Source: Schleiferia thermophila (GTDB lineage Bacteria > Bacteroidota > Bacteroidia > Flavobacteriales > Schleiferiaceae). Taken from it: 64,000 nt of DNA. This document shows positions 51,986 to 61,986 of this stretch, in pieces. The position numbers and the translations under genes were made by a program. How positions within the stretch are numbered: position 1 is the stretch's first letter; every line of letters begins with the position of its first letter. Where the stretch lies: contig NZ_QPJS01000003.1 in assembly GCF_003337435.1 (NCBI RefSeq), positions 236,590 through 300,589 on the forward strand, given 5' to 3'. The notes under the pieces are model-generated. The model was not told the DNA's origin. It saw only the letters and a list, made by a program, of their open reading frames with translations, and ran no database searches.

Positions 51986-52345
51986 TTAAAGCAGGTCTTT
52001 GATTTTCAGAAGCTCTTCGCGAATTTTGAGCAATTTGTTTCGGATCAATTCTTTGGAGTCGTTTTCATATTGTGTTTGAAGGAGGTGTTCAGTGGATTTG
52101 TCTTTCAGCGCCTTTTTAGCGCCTTCCAGTGTATAGCCGTTTTCTTTGACCAGATGATAGATTTTCCGAATGGTTTCTACATCTTTTGGTGTAAAGAGTC
52201 TGTTGCCTTTTTTGTTCGTTTTGGGTTGGATGTATTCGGAAAATTCCTTGTGCCAGAAGCGGATAAGGGAAGGATTCACTCCCAGCATTTCGGTGACTTC
52301 GCCCATGGTGTAATACCTTTTGAACTGGAGTGTTTTATCCTTCAT
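51986..52345 (-). CDS. MerR family transcriptional regulator
   Basis: The 119-residue protein has an N-terminal winged helix, YTMGEVTEMLGVNPSLIRFWHKEF, with FTPKDVETIRKIYHLVKENGYTLEGAKKAL, and a C-terminal coiled coil (about 85-119) for dimerisation. There is no cysteine-rich or ligand domain, so it belongs to the short MerR type common in this phylum. It overlaps the M23 peptidase gene by one base (TGATG), indicating coupling and co-transcription. Confidence 0.92.
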   Translation of the reverse strand: MKDKTLQFKRYYTMGEVTEMLGVNPSLIRFWHKEFSEYIQPKTNKKGNRLFTPKDVETIRKIYHLVKENGYTLEGAKKALKDKSTEHLLQTQYENDSKELIRNKLLKIREELLKIKDLL

Positions 52346-53322
52346 CAGTCAAAGGATTGATTTTCCTGGCTGGCTATTCGGAGCATGAGCTCATATTCTT
52401 CAGGTGTCAGGTCATTGAAGAAATAGTTGATTGGGTTGACTTTTACTCCGTCTTTAATTACTTCGTAGTGCAAATGCGGTCCTGTGGAGGATCCGGTATT
52501 GCCTACATATCCTATTATATCGCCTCTTTTTACTTTTTGGCCTGGCTTTGCAACTAGCTTTGACAGGTGTGCATACAGGGTGTGATATCCAAATCCATGA
52601 GAGATGATGATATATAGCCCATATCCGGAGCCACCCAGACCATTGTCATTGATTACAACTCCGTCGCCGGTGGCGAAGACAGGAGTTCCAACCGGTGCAG
52701 TAAAATCGATACCCGTGTGCAGTTTCCTGACCTTGTAAATAGGATGAATACGCATTCCAAAACCCGATGCGACTGCAGTGAGGTCTTTGTTGGATATGGG
52801 TTGAATGGCCGGAATAGAGGCCAGCAGTTTGTTTTTATTTTTCACCAGCTCGAGCACCTCATCGTAGGATTTGCTTTGGATATAGGCTTGTTTGCGCAAT
52901 TTGTCCACGCGCTGGCTGGTTTCTTTAACAAGCTCTGAGGTGCTGTATCCATCGAGGTTTTTGTAGCGGTTGATACCGGCTAAAGCGCTTCTTCTGAGAT
53001 TTTTGGGGATGGGTTCAGCTTCAAAAATGACCCGGTAAATATTGTCATCGCGGTATTCGAGATCTTCGAGAGCTGATTCGAGTACGTTTAGCTTTGACTT
53101 CAGCAACTCGTAATTGAGGGTCAGATACTCGATTTCGCGCCGGAGTTCTTTTTCTTCAGGTGTTTCGAGAAATGATTTTGAAAAGAACAGAAACAAAAAG
53201 GCGAAAAGTGCTGAAGACAAAAGGAATAGAAAACTATTTCCGATTCTCTTCCAGGGAGAAACTTCGATTTTCTTATAGGATAAAGTCGCCGGATCGTAGA
53301 AGTATTTCTGTTTTTTAGCCAA
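52345..53322 (-). CDS. M23 family metallopeptidase
   Basis: The 325-residue protein has one N-terminal transmembrane helix (about 27-47), a coiled-coil region (about 50-145), and a C-terminal LytM/M23 domain with GMRIHPIYKVRKLHTGIDF (first His and Asp of the zinc site) and GPHLHYEV (HxH). All zinc ligands are present, so it may cut peptidoglycan cross-links as an anchored periplasmic enzyme. The layout resembles the divisome/elongation-associated M23 proteins. It is divergent from alaS. Confidence 0.93.
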   Translation of the reverse strand: MAKKQKYFYDPATLSYKKIEVSPWKRIGNSFLFLLSSALFAFLFLFFSKSFLETPEEKELRREIEYLTLNYELLKSKLNVLESALEDLEYRDDNIYRVIFEAEPIPKNLRRSALAGINRYKNLDGYSTSELVKETSQRVDKLRKQAYIQSKSYDEVLELVKNKNKLLASIPAIQPISNKDLTAVASGFGMRIHPIYKVRKLHTGIDFTAPVGTPVFATGDGVVINDNGLGGSGYGLYIIISHGFGYHTLYAHLSKLVAKPGQKVKRGDIIGYVGNTGSSTGPHLHYEVIKDGVKVNPINYFFNDLTPEEYELMLRIASQENQSFD

Positions 53323-53359
53323 TGACTACGAAAATATATACACTGAATCTGGTTAATGG

Positions 53360-53367
53360 CAAAAATA
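53360..53367 (-). promoter_or_regulatory. -7 box of the M23-MerR unit
   Basis: On the minus strand the sequence reads TATTTTTG, matching TAnnTTTG, with a leader of about 31 bases before the M23 ATG. Confidence 0.5.
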
Positions 53368-53392
53368 CCACAACAATACATACATGCCTGCA

Positions 53393-53400
53393 TAATTTTG
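53393..53400 (+). promoter_or_regulatory. -7 box of alaS
   Basis: TAATTTTG matches TAnnTTTG, with a leader of about 16 bases before the alaS ATG. Divergent from the M23 box. Confidence 0.5.
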
Positions 53401-53422
53401 TCGGCTCCAACAGTTTAAGAAA

Positions 53423-56032
53423 ATGCTTACATCAAAGGAAATACGGAGGATTTTTTTAGAATTTTTTCAATCCAAAGGTCATAAAATTGTTGCATCAGCC
53501 CCGCTGGTAGTGAAGAATGATCCTACACTTATGTTTACCAATGCGGGAATGAACCAGTTTAAAGATCTCTTTCTCGGCAATGTAGAGATCAAATATCCCA
53601 GAATTGCAAATTCTCAAAAATGCCTGAGAGTAAGTGGCAAGCACAACGATCTGGAAGAGGTGGGGATTGACACCTATCACCACACCATGTTTGAGATGCT
53701 GGGCAACTGGTCTTTTGGCGATTACTTTAAAAAAGAGGCCATCGAGTGGGCGTGGGAACTGCTCACTTCTGTCTATAAGCTACCAATGGACAGATTATAT
53801 GTGACCGTATTTGCCGGAGACGAGTCCGAAGGTTTGCCGTATGACGAGGAAGCTGAGGGCCATTGGAGAAATTACATCGCTTCAGACAGAATACTCAGAG
53901 GGAGTAAAAAGGACAATTTTTGGGAGATGGGAGATACCGGACCTTGTGGTCCTTGCAGCGAGATTCACATAGACCTTCGAAGCGATGAGGAGCGTGCTGC
54001 CAAACCCGGTGGGGAATTGGTCAATCAAGGACACCCAAAAGTCATAGAGATATGGAATCTCGTTTTTATGGAGTTTAACCGAAAGGCTGATGGAACTCTT
54101 GAAAAGCTGCCAGCCCGACATGTGGATACCGGTATGGGGTTTGAGCGGCTCACGATGGCTCTGCAAGGAAAACAATCCAATTACGACACAGATATTTTCC
54201 AGCCCCTTATCAAGAAAATAGAACTGATAACGGGCCTGAGCTATGGCTCTGACGAAAAAATCAACATAGCCATGAGGGTGATAGCCGATCACATTCGCGC
54301 GGTATCCTTTGCAATCGCCGATGGCCAGCTGCCCTCCAACACGGGGGCTGGGTATGTGATTCGGCGCATCTTAAGAAGGGCCATTCGATATGGCTACTCG
54401 TATTTGGGAGTGAGGACTGCTTTCATTCATACCCTGGTAGATACCCTGGCCGATGAAATGGGTGATTATTACACCGAAATCCGAGAGGCTGCCGAATTTG
54501 TGGCGCGTGTCATTAGAGAGGAAGAAGTGACTTTTATCCGAACCATAGAAAGCGGACTCAATAGACTGGAAGAGGTAGTACAGAATACCCCAAAGGGACA
54601 AAAAATAGCAGGTCAGAAAATTTTCGAGCTCTACGATACCTATGGTTTCCCGTATGACCTGACCTCACTCATTCTTCGAGAGAGAGGCCTTGAAGCCGAT
54701 GAAGAAGGTTTCAAGAGAGAAATGCAAAAGCAAAAAGAGCGGTCGCGGGCAGCTACTGAGCTTACCACAGGCGACTGGATAGAGCTTCAGACTGGTGGGG
54801 ATGTGTTTATCGGGTACGATGCACTGGAGTCATTGACTTCTGTGGCTCGATTTCGGAAGGTAAAGTCCGGTGAAAAGATTTTTTATCAAATTGCTCTTAT
54901 AGAGACTCCTTTCTATCCCGAAGGAGGTGGGCAAGTAGGAGATACCGGATTGTTGATTTTTGGGGAAGAGGTCATTGAGGTGTACGATACCAAAAAAGAA
55001 AACGGCATCATATTGCATTTTACCAAAAACCTGCCGGAAGACCTGACACAGCCGGTTTTGGCACGAGTGGATGCCCGAAAAAGGAGAAATGCCGAAAGAA
55101 ATCACAGCGCTACGCATCTATTGCATTTCGCTCTGAGAAAGGTGCTGGGTACACATGTAGAGCAGAAAGGATCACTTGTATCCCCGGACTATCTGAGGTT
55201 TGACTTTTCGCACTATGCCAGGCTCTCCGACGAAGAGCTTCAAAACGTGGAAGATTTGGTCAATGAGTTAATCCTGGAAAACATTCCCCTGAAAGAGCAC
55301 AGAGACCTGGAACTGGAGACCGCTCTGAAGATGGGTGCAATGGCAATTTTTGGAGAGAAGTACGGTGAAAGGGTTCGAGCCATACAATTCGGACCATCTA
55401 CTGAGTTATGTGGTGGTACACATGTGAAATCGACCGGAGCCATTGGATTGTTTAAAATTATCCAAGAGTCTGCTATATCCGCCGGAGTTCGCAGAATTGA
55501 GGCAGTCACAGGACAGAGATTTCTGGCTGAGTACAGAAGAAACCTGTCCACACTGGAAAAGCTGAAAGGTCTCTTGAAGAATCCGAAGGATCCCGTGGCT
55601 TCACTCAGCAATCTACTAGAGGAAAAAAACAGGCTGCATAAACTTGTTGAACAAATGGAACAAGCAGAGGTGGAGCAATATTTCAAACTCCTCTCGGCAG
55701 AATATGCGGATAAAAACGAAGAAGTGCTGGTAAAAAGAACTACGCTGAAACCCGCGCAGGTGAAAGACCTGGCCTTCAGATTGAAACAACGATTTGAAAA
55801 TGGAAAATTTGTTCTGGGATATGTGAGCGAAGGCAAGCCCGGTCTGGCTGTGTCATTGGGCGACGCAGTGGTGAGAGCCGGATACAATGCAGCAAAAATA
55901 GTCAGAGAGGTATCTCCACTGATCAAAGGAGGAGGAGGAGGTCAGCCACATTTCGCCATGGCTGGTGGCAGCGACTCATCCGGCCTTGACGAGGCTCTGC
56001 AAAAAGCCGCTGGCATTTTGTCAGTGATTTAG
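53423..56032 (+). CDS. alaS: Alanine--tRNA ligase
   Basis: The 869-residue class II synthetase charges tRNA-Ala. The order is complete: catalytic domain (LEFFQSKGHKIV, FTNAGMNQFK, RHVDTGMGFERL), tRNA-recognition part, editing domain with HSATHLLH and CGGTHV (zinc and deacylation site), and a C-terminal part with GGGGGQPHFAMAGG. Length is typical. It is followed after 41 bases by the lipid acyltransferase gene. Confidence 0.97.
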   Translation: MLTSKEIRRIFLEFFQSKGHKIVASAPLVVKNDPTLMFTNAGMNQFKDLFLGNVEIKYPRIANSQKCLRVSGKHNDLEEVGIDTYHHTMFEMLGNWSFGDYFKKEAIEWAWELLTSVYKLPMDRLYVTVFAGDESEGLPYDEEAEGHWRNYIASDRILRGSKKDNFWEMGDTGPCGPCSEIHIDLRSDEERAAKPGGELVNQGHPKVIEIWNLVFMEFNRKADGTLEKLPARHVDTGMGFERLTMALQGKQSNYDTDIFQPLIKKIELITGLSYGSDEKINIAMRVIADHIRAVSFAIADGQLPSNTGAGYVIRRILRRAIRYGYSYLGVRTAFIHTLVDTLADEMGDYYTEIREAAEFVARVIREEEVTFIRTIESGLNRLEEVVQNTPKGQKIAGQKIFELYDTYGFPYDLTSLILRERGLEADEEGFKREMQKQKERSRAATELTTGDWIELQTGGDVFIGYDALESLTSVARFRKVKSGEKIFYQIALIETPFYPEGGGQVGDTGLLIFGEEVIEVYDTKKENGIILHFTKNLPEDLTQPVLARVDARKRRNAERNHSATHLLHFALRKVLGTHVEQKGSLVSPDYLRFDFSHYARLSDEELQNVEDLVNELILENIPLKEHRDLELETALKMGAMAIFGEKYGERVRAIQFGPSTELCGGTHVKSTGAIGLFKIIQESAISAGVRRIEAVTGQRFLAEYRRNLSTLEKLKGLLKNPKDPVASLSNLLEEKNRLHKLVEQMEQAEVEQYFKLLSAEYADKNEEVLVKRTTLKPAQVKDLAFRLKQRFENGKFVLGYVSEGKPGLAVSLGDAVVRAGYNAAKIVREVSPLIKGGGGGQPHFAMAGGSDSSGLDEALQKAAGILSVI

Positions 56033-56073
56033 ACCGTTATACTGTACTTTAGCTTTATCAACACACTGCCCCT

Positions 56074-57879
56074 ATGAAATTAGTAGAAAAAGACGCCTTC
56101 GCCAAAGCCTCTAACCTCGAAAAAGTCGGTTTGAAGGGTCTTGCCGGTATAATGATGAAGATCCTGAAAATAGACAACATCAATGAGGTGTACGAAAAAT
56201 TGGCCGGACATAAAGGCGTTGAGTTTATTGACAAACTATTCGAAGAACTTCATGTTACATTTGAATATTTTGAAGAAGAGTTGGGACGAATCCCAAAAAG
56301 CGGACCCTTTATCACAGTATCCAATCACCCTCTTGGCGGAGTAGACGGAGTAATTTTGATAAAGCTCATATCATTAGTAAGGCCTGATTTTAAGATTATT
56401 GCCAATTTTCTGCTGAAAAAAATAGAGCCGATCAGCGATTTTATTATGCCAGTAAATCCCTTTGAATCCGACCTGGTGAACAAAAGTAGCGTACCGGGGA
56501 TCAAAGATGCCATTCAACACCTAAAAGAGGGACATCCGCTTGGGATGTTTCCTGCAGGGGAGGTGAGTACCTACCATTTTGAAGAAGGTAAAATACTGGA
56601 CAAAGAGTGGGAGCCGGGGGCCATCAAACTGATTAGTAAAATGAAAGTACCTGTAGTTCCGGTCTATTTCAAAGCCCGTAATTCCTTTTGGTTTTATCTG
56701 CTGGCTTCCATGCATCCACTCCTGCGTACAGCAAAACTGCCCAGCGAAATCTTTTCGCAAAAGAAAAAACCCATTACCGTGCGCATTGGTAAGCCCATAC
56801 AACCTGCCGAGCTCGACGAATATCCCGATATTGAGTCTCTTTCGCAATTTCTCCGCACACGCACATACATGTTGGCAAGCACTTTACCACCTAAAAAAGC
56901 CATGTTAAAACTACCAGTCCTTCAATTAAAAAAGGACATCAAACCCATTGCAGAACCAGCCCCACTTAGTAAAGTCATCGAGGAAATAGAACAACTCAGA
57001 AGCAAAGGTAAAAAGCTGACAAGCACAAAAAACTATGAGGTGTATGAATTCATAGGCGATGTATGTCCATACCTGCTACATGAAATAGGAAGACTCAGAG
57101 AAGTAACCTTCAGAGAAGTAGGTGAAGGAAGTAATGCAGAAATAGATCTGGACGAATTTGACCAATATTACACGCATCTGATTTTGTGGGACTCCGATGC
57201 CCGGAAACTGGCTGGAGCATACAGGTTGGGAATTGGTACACAGATTTATCCAAAATTTGGCCTGAAGGGATTCTATGTGCCCACCCTCTTTAAGATTGAG
57301 CCTGAGGCAGAGCATCTCTTTTCTCAGGGCATTGAAATGGGGAGGGCCTTTGTGGTAAAAGAATATCAGGCCAAGCCTTTGCCGTTATTTTTGCTTTGGA
57401 AAGGTATTGTACACGTAGTGCTTCGCAATCCCGGACACCGATATCTCACAGGTTGTGTAAGCATCAGCAACAGCTACAGCAAATTTTCCAGAGCCCTGAT
57501 GATCGAATTTATCAAACTGAATTACCTGGATAAAAAACTGGCCAAATACATAAAGCCCAGAAAAGCCTATAAGGTAAAAATTGACGAGCGGGAGAAAGAG
57601 TTTGTCTTATCCAGGGCAAAAAACGATCTTTCCAAACTGGATAAGTTTATCGAAGACCTGGAGCCCGGCAATACGCGAGTTCCCGTATTGCTGAAAAAAT
57701 ACATAAAGCAAAACGCCAAAGTGGTGGCTTTCAATGTGGACCCCAAGTTTAACAATACCTTGGATGCATTTATGTACATCGATATAAACGACCTGCCTAC
57801 CCAGACCATTCAACCCGTACTCGAAGAGCTCGAAGCTGCTACAAGGATCGCTCAGAATGCACCAGAGTCCGGAGAATGA
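56074..57879 (+). CDS. Fused lysophospholipid acyltransferase and GNAT-type N-acyltransferase (OlsF/GlsBA-like)
   Basis: The 601-residue protein joins a PlsC-like acyltransferase (about 60-270; VSNHPLGGVDG with catalytic His and Asp, FPAGEVS) to a hemolysin-type GNAT N-acyltransferase (about 305-500; YEVYEFIGDVCPYLLHEIGRLREVTFREVG, DEFDQYYTHLILWD, GRAFVVKEYQ). OlsF fusions in other Bacteroidota and enterics make ornithine lipids; the separate GlsB/GlsA pair of Bacteroides makes glycine lipids. The amino acid used here (ornithine, glycine, lysine or serine) cannot be read from sequence. The next gene overlaps by four bases. Confidence 0.9.
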   Translation: MKLVEKDAFAKASNLEKVGLKGLAGIMMKILKIDNINEVYEKLAGHKGVEFIDKLFEELHVTFEYFEEELGRIPKSGPFITVSNHPLGGVDGVILIKLISLVRPDFKIIANFLLKKIEPISDFIMPVNPFESDLVNKSSVPGIKDAIQHLKEGHPLGMFPAGEVSTYHFEEGKILDKEWEPGAIKLISKMKVPVVPVYFKARNSFWFYLLASMHPLLRTAKLPSEIFSQKKKPITVRIGKPIQPAELDEYPDIESLSQFLRTRTYMLASTLPPKKAMLKLPVLQLKKDIKPIAEPAPLSKVIEEIEQLRSKGKKLTSTKNYEVYEFIGDVCPYLLHEIGRLREVTFREVGEGSNAEIDLDEFDQYYTHLILWDSDARKLAGAYRLGIGTQIYPKFGLKGFYVPTLFKIEPEAEHLFSQGIEMGRAFVVKEYQAKPLPLFLLWKGIVHVVLRNPGHRYLTGCVSISNSYSKFSRALMIEFIKLNYLDKKLAKYIKPRKAYKVKIDEREKEFVLSRAKNDLSKLDKFIEDLEPGNTRVPVLLKKYIKQNAKVVAFNVDPKFNNTLDAFMYIDINDLPTQTIQPVLEELEAATRIAQNAPESGE

Positions 57880-59294
57880 AGCAAAAACTTAAGATTTTTA
57901 CTGATTTTATCCAGTCGCTTTATCCCGATGAGGTACTTTTTGTTGCAAATTCCATTAAATCCGAAGATACCCAGGTCATTCAAATATTAAGTTCCCTCAA
58001 AGCCGGAGTAGCTACGGGAAAATATCAGTTTGAAACAGAAATTGACAAGCGAAAATACAGCGCTTTAAAAACCAGAATTAGCACTTTGCTGGCGGCCACA
58101 GATATCGACAATCAGATCAGCGAAATACATTTTTTTACCCAGAAAATACTGAAGGATGATATAGCGCCAGCAGACGAAGAGAGGTTATTGCAAATTGCCA
58201 AAGTAAGCGGCCCTGATGCGTATTATTTCAGGGAATATTACAGGATGTTTTTGAAGCTCAGGGACTTTCTCACCATCAGACTGCGAAAAAAACTATTGCC
58301 AGAAGTGGAGGCCTACCTTGAACACCACTTTAGTAGCTACCAGCTCAATCAGGAAGTAGAAAATCAAATTCCTGACCTTACCCATCAGATCATTGAAGAA
58401 TATGAGCTCAAATCAGTGACAAACGAAGGGGTGGCAAATACCCTGCTGGAGATCAGCAAAAACATCCAACTCGATGGCCACAACAGATACACTGCTGCCG
58501 TCAGGCTTTGGTTTTATTACTTAAACAAAGGGGAATACACCTCCATGCTGCGGCATATGGAAGAGTTCAGGTCAGAATTCCTGCTGAAAAGTTGTCCCGG
58601 AAAGCGCGTTTTGTCCAATTACTACGCCAACAGATTGCTAGTACATTCAAAACTGAATCAGCTGGAAGATGCGCTGTATTACGGAAAACTCTCGCTTATG
58701 TACAAGACATCCGATCACTTGTTTTATCTGACCAATCTGAGCGCAATACTCTCAAGAATGGGACGATCTCAGGAAGCCTATAAGCTGATGCTCAGTGCCT
58801 TTGATGAAATGAGGACTACTAGCAATCAATACAATAAAATAAGCTTCATTGCCCAATACATTCACATATTGATTGATCTGAAAAGATATAAACAAGCCGA
58901 AGAATTTGCAGAAAATTACCTGCATACAGCCATTAAAGAAGTTTTTGCTACTCGCTGGCATCTGTTTTTTGCCGGATTTTTCAGGTCGCTGGTGATGCAG
59001 GAGAAGTTCGGGCGATTGCTCTACATTGTGGGTAAATACAAAATCAAACAATTGGAGGCCGAATACCGCCGAAAGCCCAACTACTTGCCGACCATGAGCT
59101 GGTATATCACTTTGGCTGAGTTCATGGAAGGGTATCTCAGTGAGGAAAAGGCTCTCGATTCCATGGCCCAATCGGCTTCTGTACTCATGTCTGATCCCAT
59201 CAGAAGGCAGAGGATTTCGGAGCAATGCAACATCCTTTTTAAATTTCAACCTGATATGATAAGAAAGCTGAAAAAAAGGTTGGAAATTCAGTAA
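57876..59294 (+). CDS. Helical-repeat (TPR-like) protein coupled to the lipid acyltransferase
   Basis: The 472-residue soluble protein is nearly all helical, with repeat-like units such as NRLLVHSKLNQLEDALYYGKLSLMY and LSAILSRMGRSQEAYKLML that resemble TPR helices. It has no signal peptide, and no catalytic motif was recognised. It starts inside the last codons of the OlsF-like gene (ATGA overlap), so the two are translated together. Helical-repeat proteins often act as scaffolds; that role is an inference. The function is unknown. Confidence 0.75.
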   Translation: MKQKLKIFTDFIQSLYPDEVLFVANSIKSEDTQVIQILSSLKAGVATGKYQFETEIDKRKYSALKTRISTLLAATDIDNQISEIHFFTQKILKDDIAPADEERLLQIAKVSGPDAYYFREYYRMFLKLRDFLTIRLRKKLLPEVEAYLEHHFSSYQLNQEVENQIPDLTHQIIEEYELKSVTNEGVANTLLEISKNIQLDGHNRYTAAVRLWFYYLNKGEYTSMLRHMEEFRSEFLLKSCPGKRVLSNYYANRLLVHSKLNQLEDALYYGKLSLMYKTSDHLFYLTNLSAILSRMGRSQEAYKLMLSAFDEMRTTSNQYNKISFIAQYIHILIDLKRYKQAEEFAENYLHTAIKEVFATRWHLFFAGFFRSLVMQEKFGRLLYIVGKYKIKQLEAEYRRKPNYLPTMSWYITLAEFMEGYLSEEKALDSMAQSASVLMSDPIRRQRISEQCNILFKFQPDMIRKLKKRLEIQ

Positions 59295-59469
59295 AATACT
59301 GTCCTTGTGTTTAAGATTTAATTTCTACCCGTCATTCTCACATGTCAATTCTTCTCAATACATTCTTTAGACCTGTTTAAAGGATTATATACATCTTCTC
59401 GGTCTGTTGACAGGTTTCCTCCAAATGAAATTCTGATGAACAAAATCTTGCGGAGGCGGAAAAAGCACC

Positions 59470-60255
59470 TTAAACAAAATCAAAGAGCTTCAAAATGCTG
59501 ATGCACAATATCATGATCAGGACATAGTGGGTGATTTTTGTGGCGTGTTGAGAATGTAAAAAGTAGCGTGTAGAGATGATAGAACCCAAGGATTGACCAA
59601 GTGCGAGAACCATTCCCGATGGCCAATGTATCTGACCATACCCAATGAACACAATGAAAGCAGGAATGGATAAAATCATAGCCATCATCAATTTTATAAT
59701 ATTTGCGTCTCTTAAGCTTAGATTCATGGACAATACTAAGATTGTTAGCATTATGATTCCAACCCCCATTTGAATAAATCCAGTATACACTCCTATGAGG
59801 AAAAACCAAAGGTAATTTTTCCAAGTATTTATCACCGTATTGGGGTCTGTTTTTTTTCGCCATTTTTTAGGATTAAGAAGCAGACTCAATAAAATTAGCA
59901 GCATGAGAAATCCTATGATTTTTTTCAAAACATAATCATCGAGATCCATAACGATTAAAGCGCCCACAAGACTTCCGATAAATGCCGGAATGAAAAATGG
60001 AATGCTAAGGGCAATAAGTCTGCGTGTTCTCAAGGTTTTTCTCATGGCGACTACCGAGGTAATGGTTTGCATCATAGCGCCAATGCGATTGGTTCCATTA
60101 GCCAGACCCGCCGGCATACCAGCAAAAATCATCAGACTGAGTGTGATGGCGGATCCATTACCAGCGAGCACATTGATGATACCAGTCAATATACCCCCTA
60201 TAAGGTAGAGCGCATACATCCACCAGTGCGTGTTAAGCGCGATTTCTTCGTTCAT
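59470..60255 (-). CDS. TauE/SafE family membrane transporter
   Basis: The 261-residue protein has eight hydrophobic helices and the TauE/SafE pattern: GGILTGIINVLAGNGSAITL near the N-terminus, LANGTNRIGAM and a second GVYTGFIQMGVGIIML. The family moves small anions such as sulfite, sulfoacetate or other organic acids. It is the last gene of a three-gene minus-strand unit with the sodium symporter and Mpl, three bases after the symporter stop. Confidence 0.92.
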   Translation of the reverse strand: MNEEIALNTHWWMYALYLIGGILTGIINVLAGNGSAITLSLMIFAGMPAGLANGTNRIGAMMQTITSVVAMRKTLRTRRLIALSIPFFIPAFIGSLVGALIVMDLDDYVLKKIIGFLMLLILLSLLLNPKKWRKKTDPNTVINTWKNYLWFFLIGVYTGFIQMGVGIIMLTILVLSMNLSLRDANIIKLMMAMILSIPAFIVFIGYGQIHWPSGMVLALGQSLGSIISTRYFLHSQHATKITHYVLIMILCISILKLFDFV

Positions 60256-60258
60256 CCT

Positions 60259-61986
60259 TTAGTTTCTGAGAAAAGTTATTAATACTATGAAAGCCAGGAT
60301 GGCCAGACCCGCACATGTCAGTACACTGCTCCAGTTGCCAAACAATGCATATCCCGTAAGAAACAGCAGGCTGTATGCCAAAACTACGGCCGAGAGCCAT
60401 CGAACCAGGTTTTTATAAAGCTGGCTATTGTCGGGTTGGAAAATGTGCTCAGGCCATTTGCCGGCAGGTTGCACCCGTTTACAGAAGTTTGTCAACACTT
60501 CCTCTGAGGTGGGTGAGGTGAGATAGGCAGTCAGGATCCAGGTGATCATCGTGCCGAATACTACAAGGTAAAAGGTGCCGTTCTGTGTGGTGAAATTTTC
60601 CCCCAGAGCGGGTTCAATCCAGATTTTAGAAATGCTCAACAAAACGACAGGAGCAATGGTGGCTACCATTTCGGTAGCAGCATTAATCCGCCACCAATAC
60701 CATCGCAAGATGAGTACAGCTCCCAGCCCGGCCCCTGCCTGTATGAGGAATTGAGCAGCAGCATCGATGGTGTCGATGACTGAAGAAACAGCGCCACCAG
60801 CAATCATAATCAAAAAAGTGAAAATTCTTCCCATCAAAACGGAATTATTACCTCGTACGGTGTCCATTTTTATCAGATGGTAAAAATCATTGGTCAGATA
60901 GCTGCTTCCCCAGTTGAGTTGAGTGGAAATAGTACTCATATATGCTGACAAAAAAACCAAAAGCATCAGGCCTCTGATACCTTCCGGCATGTAGTCTCTG
61001 ATCAGGCGTATGTAGGCATTGCCGGCTTCAGCGTCTGTAAGCCCCGGGTAGATGACCAAAGCGGCCAAAGCTACGACGATCCAGGGCCAGGGTCTGAGAC
61101 AGTAATGTGCCAGCTGGAACAAGAGCGATGCTCTGACTGCATCGCTTTCGTTTCGGGCCCCCATCATGCGCTGCGATATGTAGCCACCTCCGCCAGGTTC
61201 GGCTCCAGGATACCAGCTATTCCACCATTGCAGAGCGATGAATGAAAAAAAAGCCCCTATGGTAATGGATAAAACATCGGATGTGCCGCTTTCGACCATC
61301 GGGAAGAAGTGAAATCTCCACTCAGGGAGTTTTTGTACCAAGCCATCGGTGCCCCCGACTTCCGGCAGTTGCAGTACCAGTATAGCCAAAATCACGCTGC
61401 CGGTCATTGCGATCGCAAATTGAAGCGCATCAGTGACTACAATGCCAAATAGTCCCGAAATGGCGGAGTAGATGGCCGTGTAAGCCATCAGAAGCATCAC
61501 GGCAATAAAAGCTGCTGGTTTGTCGAGATAGAAGAATTCGCCTAAAACTTTGACCATTGCTGCATTCACCCAACCGATGATCACTGCATTGAGAAAAAGA
61601 CCGAGGTACAGGGCTTTAAACATTCGCAATGGCCTGACATATGGACCGCTGTAGCGCAGGCTGATCAATTCTGGTTCGGTCATTATACCGGCTCTCCTCC
61701 AGTAGCGTGCGAAGAAAAAGGTGGTGAGCATACCGCCGAGAAGCATGTTCCACCAAAGCCAATTGCCACTGATACCGTGCTGGACCACCTTTTCTGTCAC
61801 CCAAAGCGGTGTATCCGCAGCAAAAGTGGTGGCCACCATGCTCAATCCGAGTAAATGCCAGCTCAGCGACCTGCCGCCAAGGAAAAAGCTTTCAGCATTG
61901 CGCGCACCTTTTTTGCGTAGTTTTAGGTTGATGTAAAGAAATACCATCAAACCGCCAATGGCTATGGTATAATCGATACTGCTCAT
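60259..61986 (-). CDS. Sodium:solute symporter family protein
   Basis: The 575-residue protein has about 13 transmembrane helices and SSS-family features: NAESFFLGGRSLSWHLLGLSMVATTFAADTP at the start, and the Na+-site-like LSAYMSTISTQLNWGSSYLTNDFYHL in the middle. The substrate is unknown; sugars, amino acids and organic acids are all moved by this family. It overlaps the Mpl gene by four bases and is followed by the TauE-like gene, so all three are co-transcribed. Confidence 0.92.
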   Translation of the reverse strand: MSSIDYTIAIGGLMVFLYINLKLRKKGARNAESFFLGGRSLSWHLLGLSMVATTFAADTPLWVTEKVVQHGISGNWLWWNMLLGGMLTTFFFARYWRRAGIMTEPELISLRYSGPYVRPLRMFKALYLGLFLNAVIIGWVNAAMVKVLGEFFYLDKPAAFIAVMLLMAYTAIYSAISGLFGIVVTDALQFAIAMTGSVILAILVLQLPEVGGTDGLVQKLPEWRFHFFPMVESGTSDVLSITIGAFFSFIALQWWNSWYPGAEPGGGGYISQRMMGARNESDAVRASLLFQLAHYCLRPWPWIVVALAALVIYPGLTDAEAGNAYIRLIRDYMPEGIRGLMLLVFLSAYMSTISTQLNWGSSYLTNDFYHLIKMDTVRGNNSVLMGRIFTFLIMIAGGAVSSVIDTIDAAAQFLIQAGAGLGAVLILRWYWWRINAATEMVATIAPVVLLSISKIWIEPALGENFTTQNGTFYLVVFGTMITWILTAYLTSPTSEEVLTNFCKRVQPAGKWPEHIFQPDNSQLYKNLVRWLSAVVLAYSLLFLTGYALFGNWSSVLTCAGLAILAFIVLITFLRN

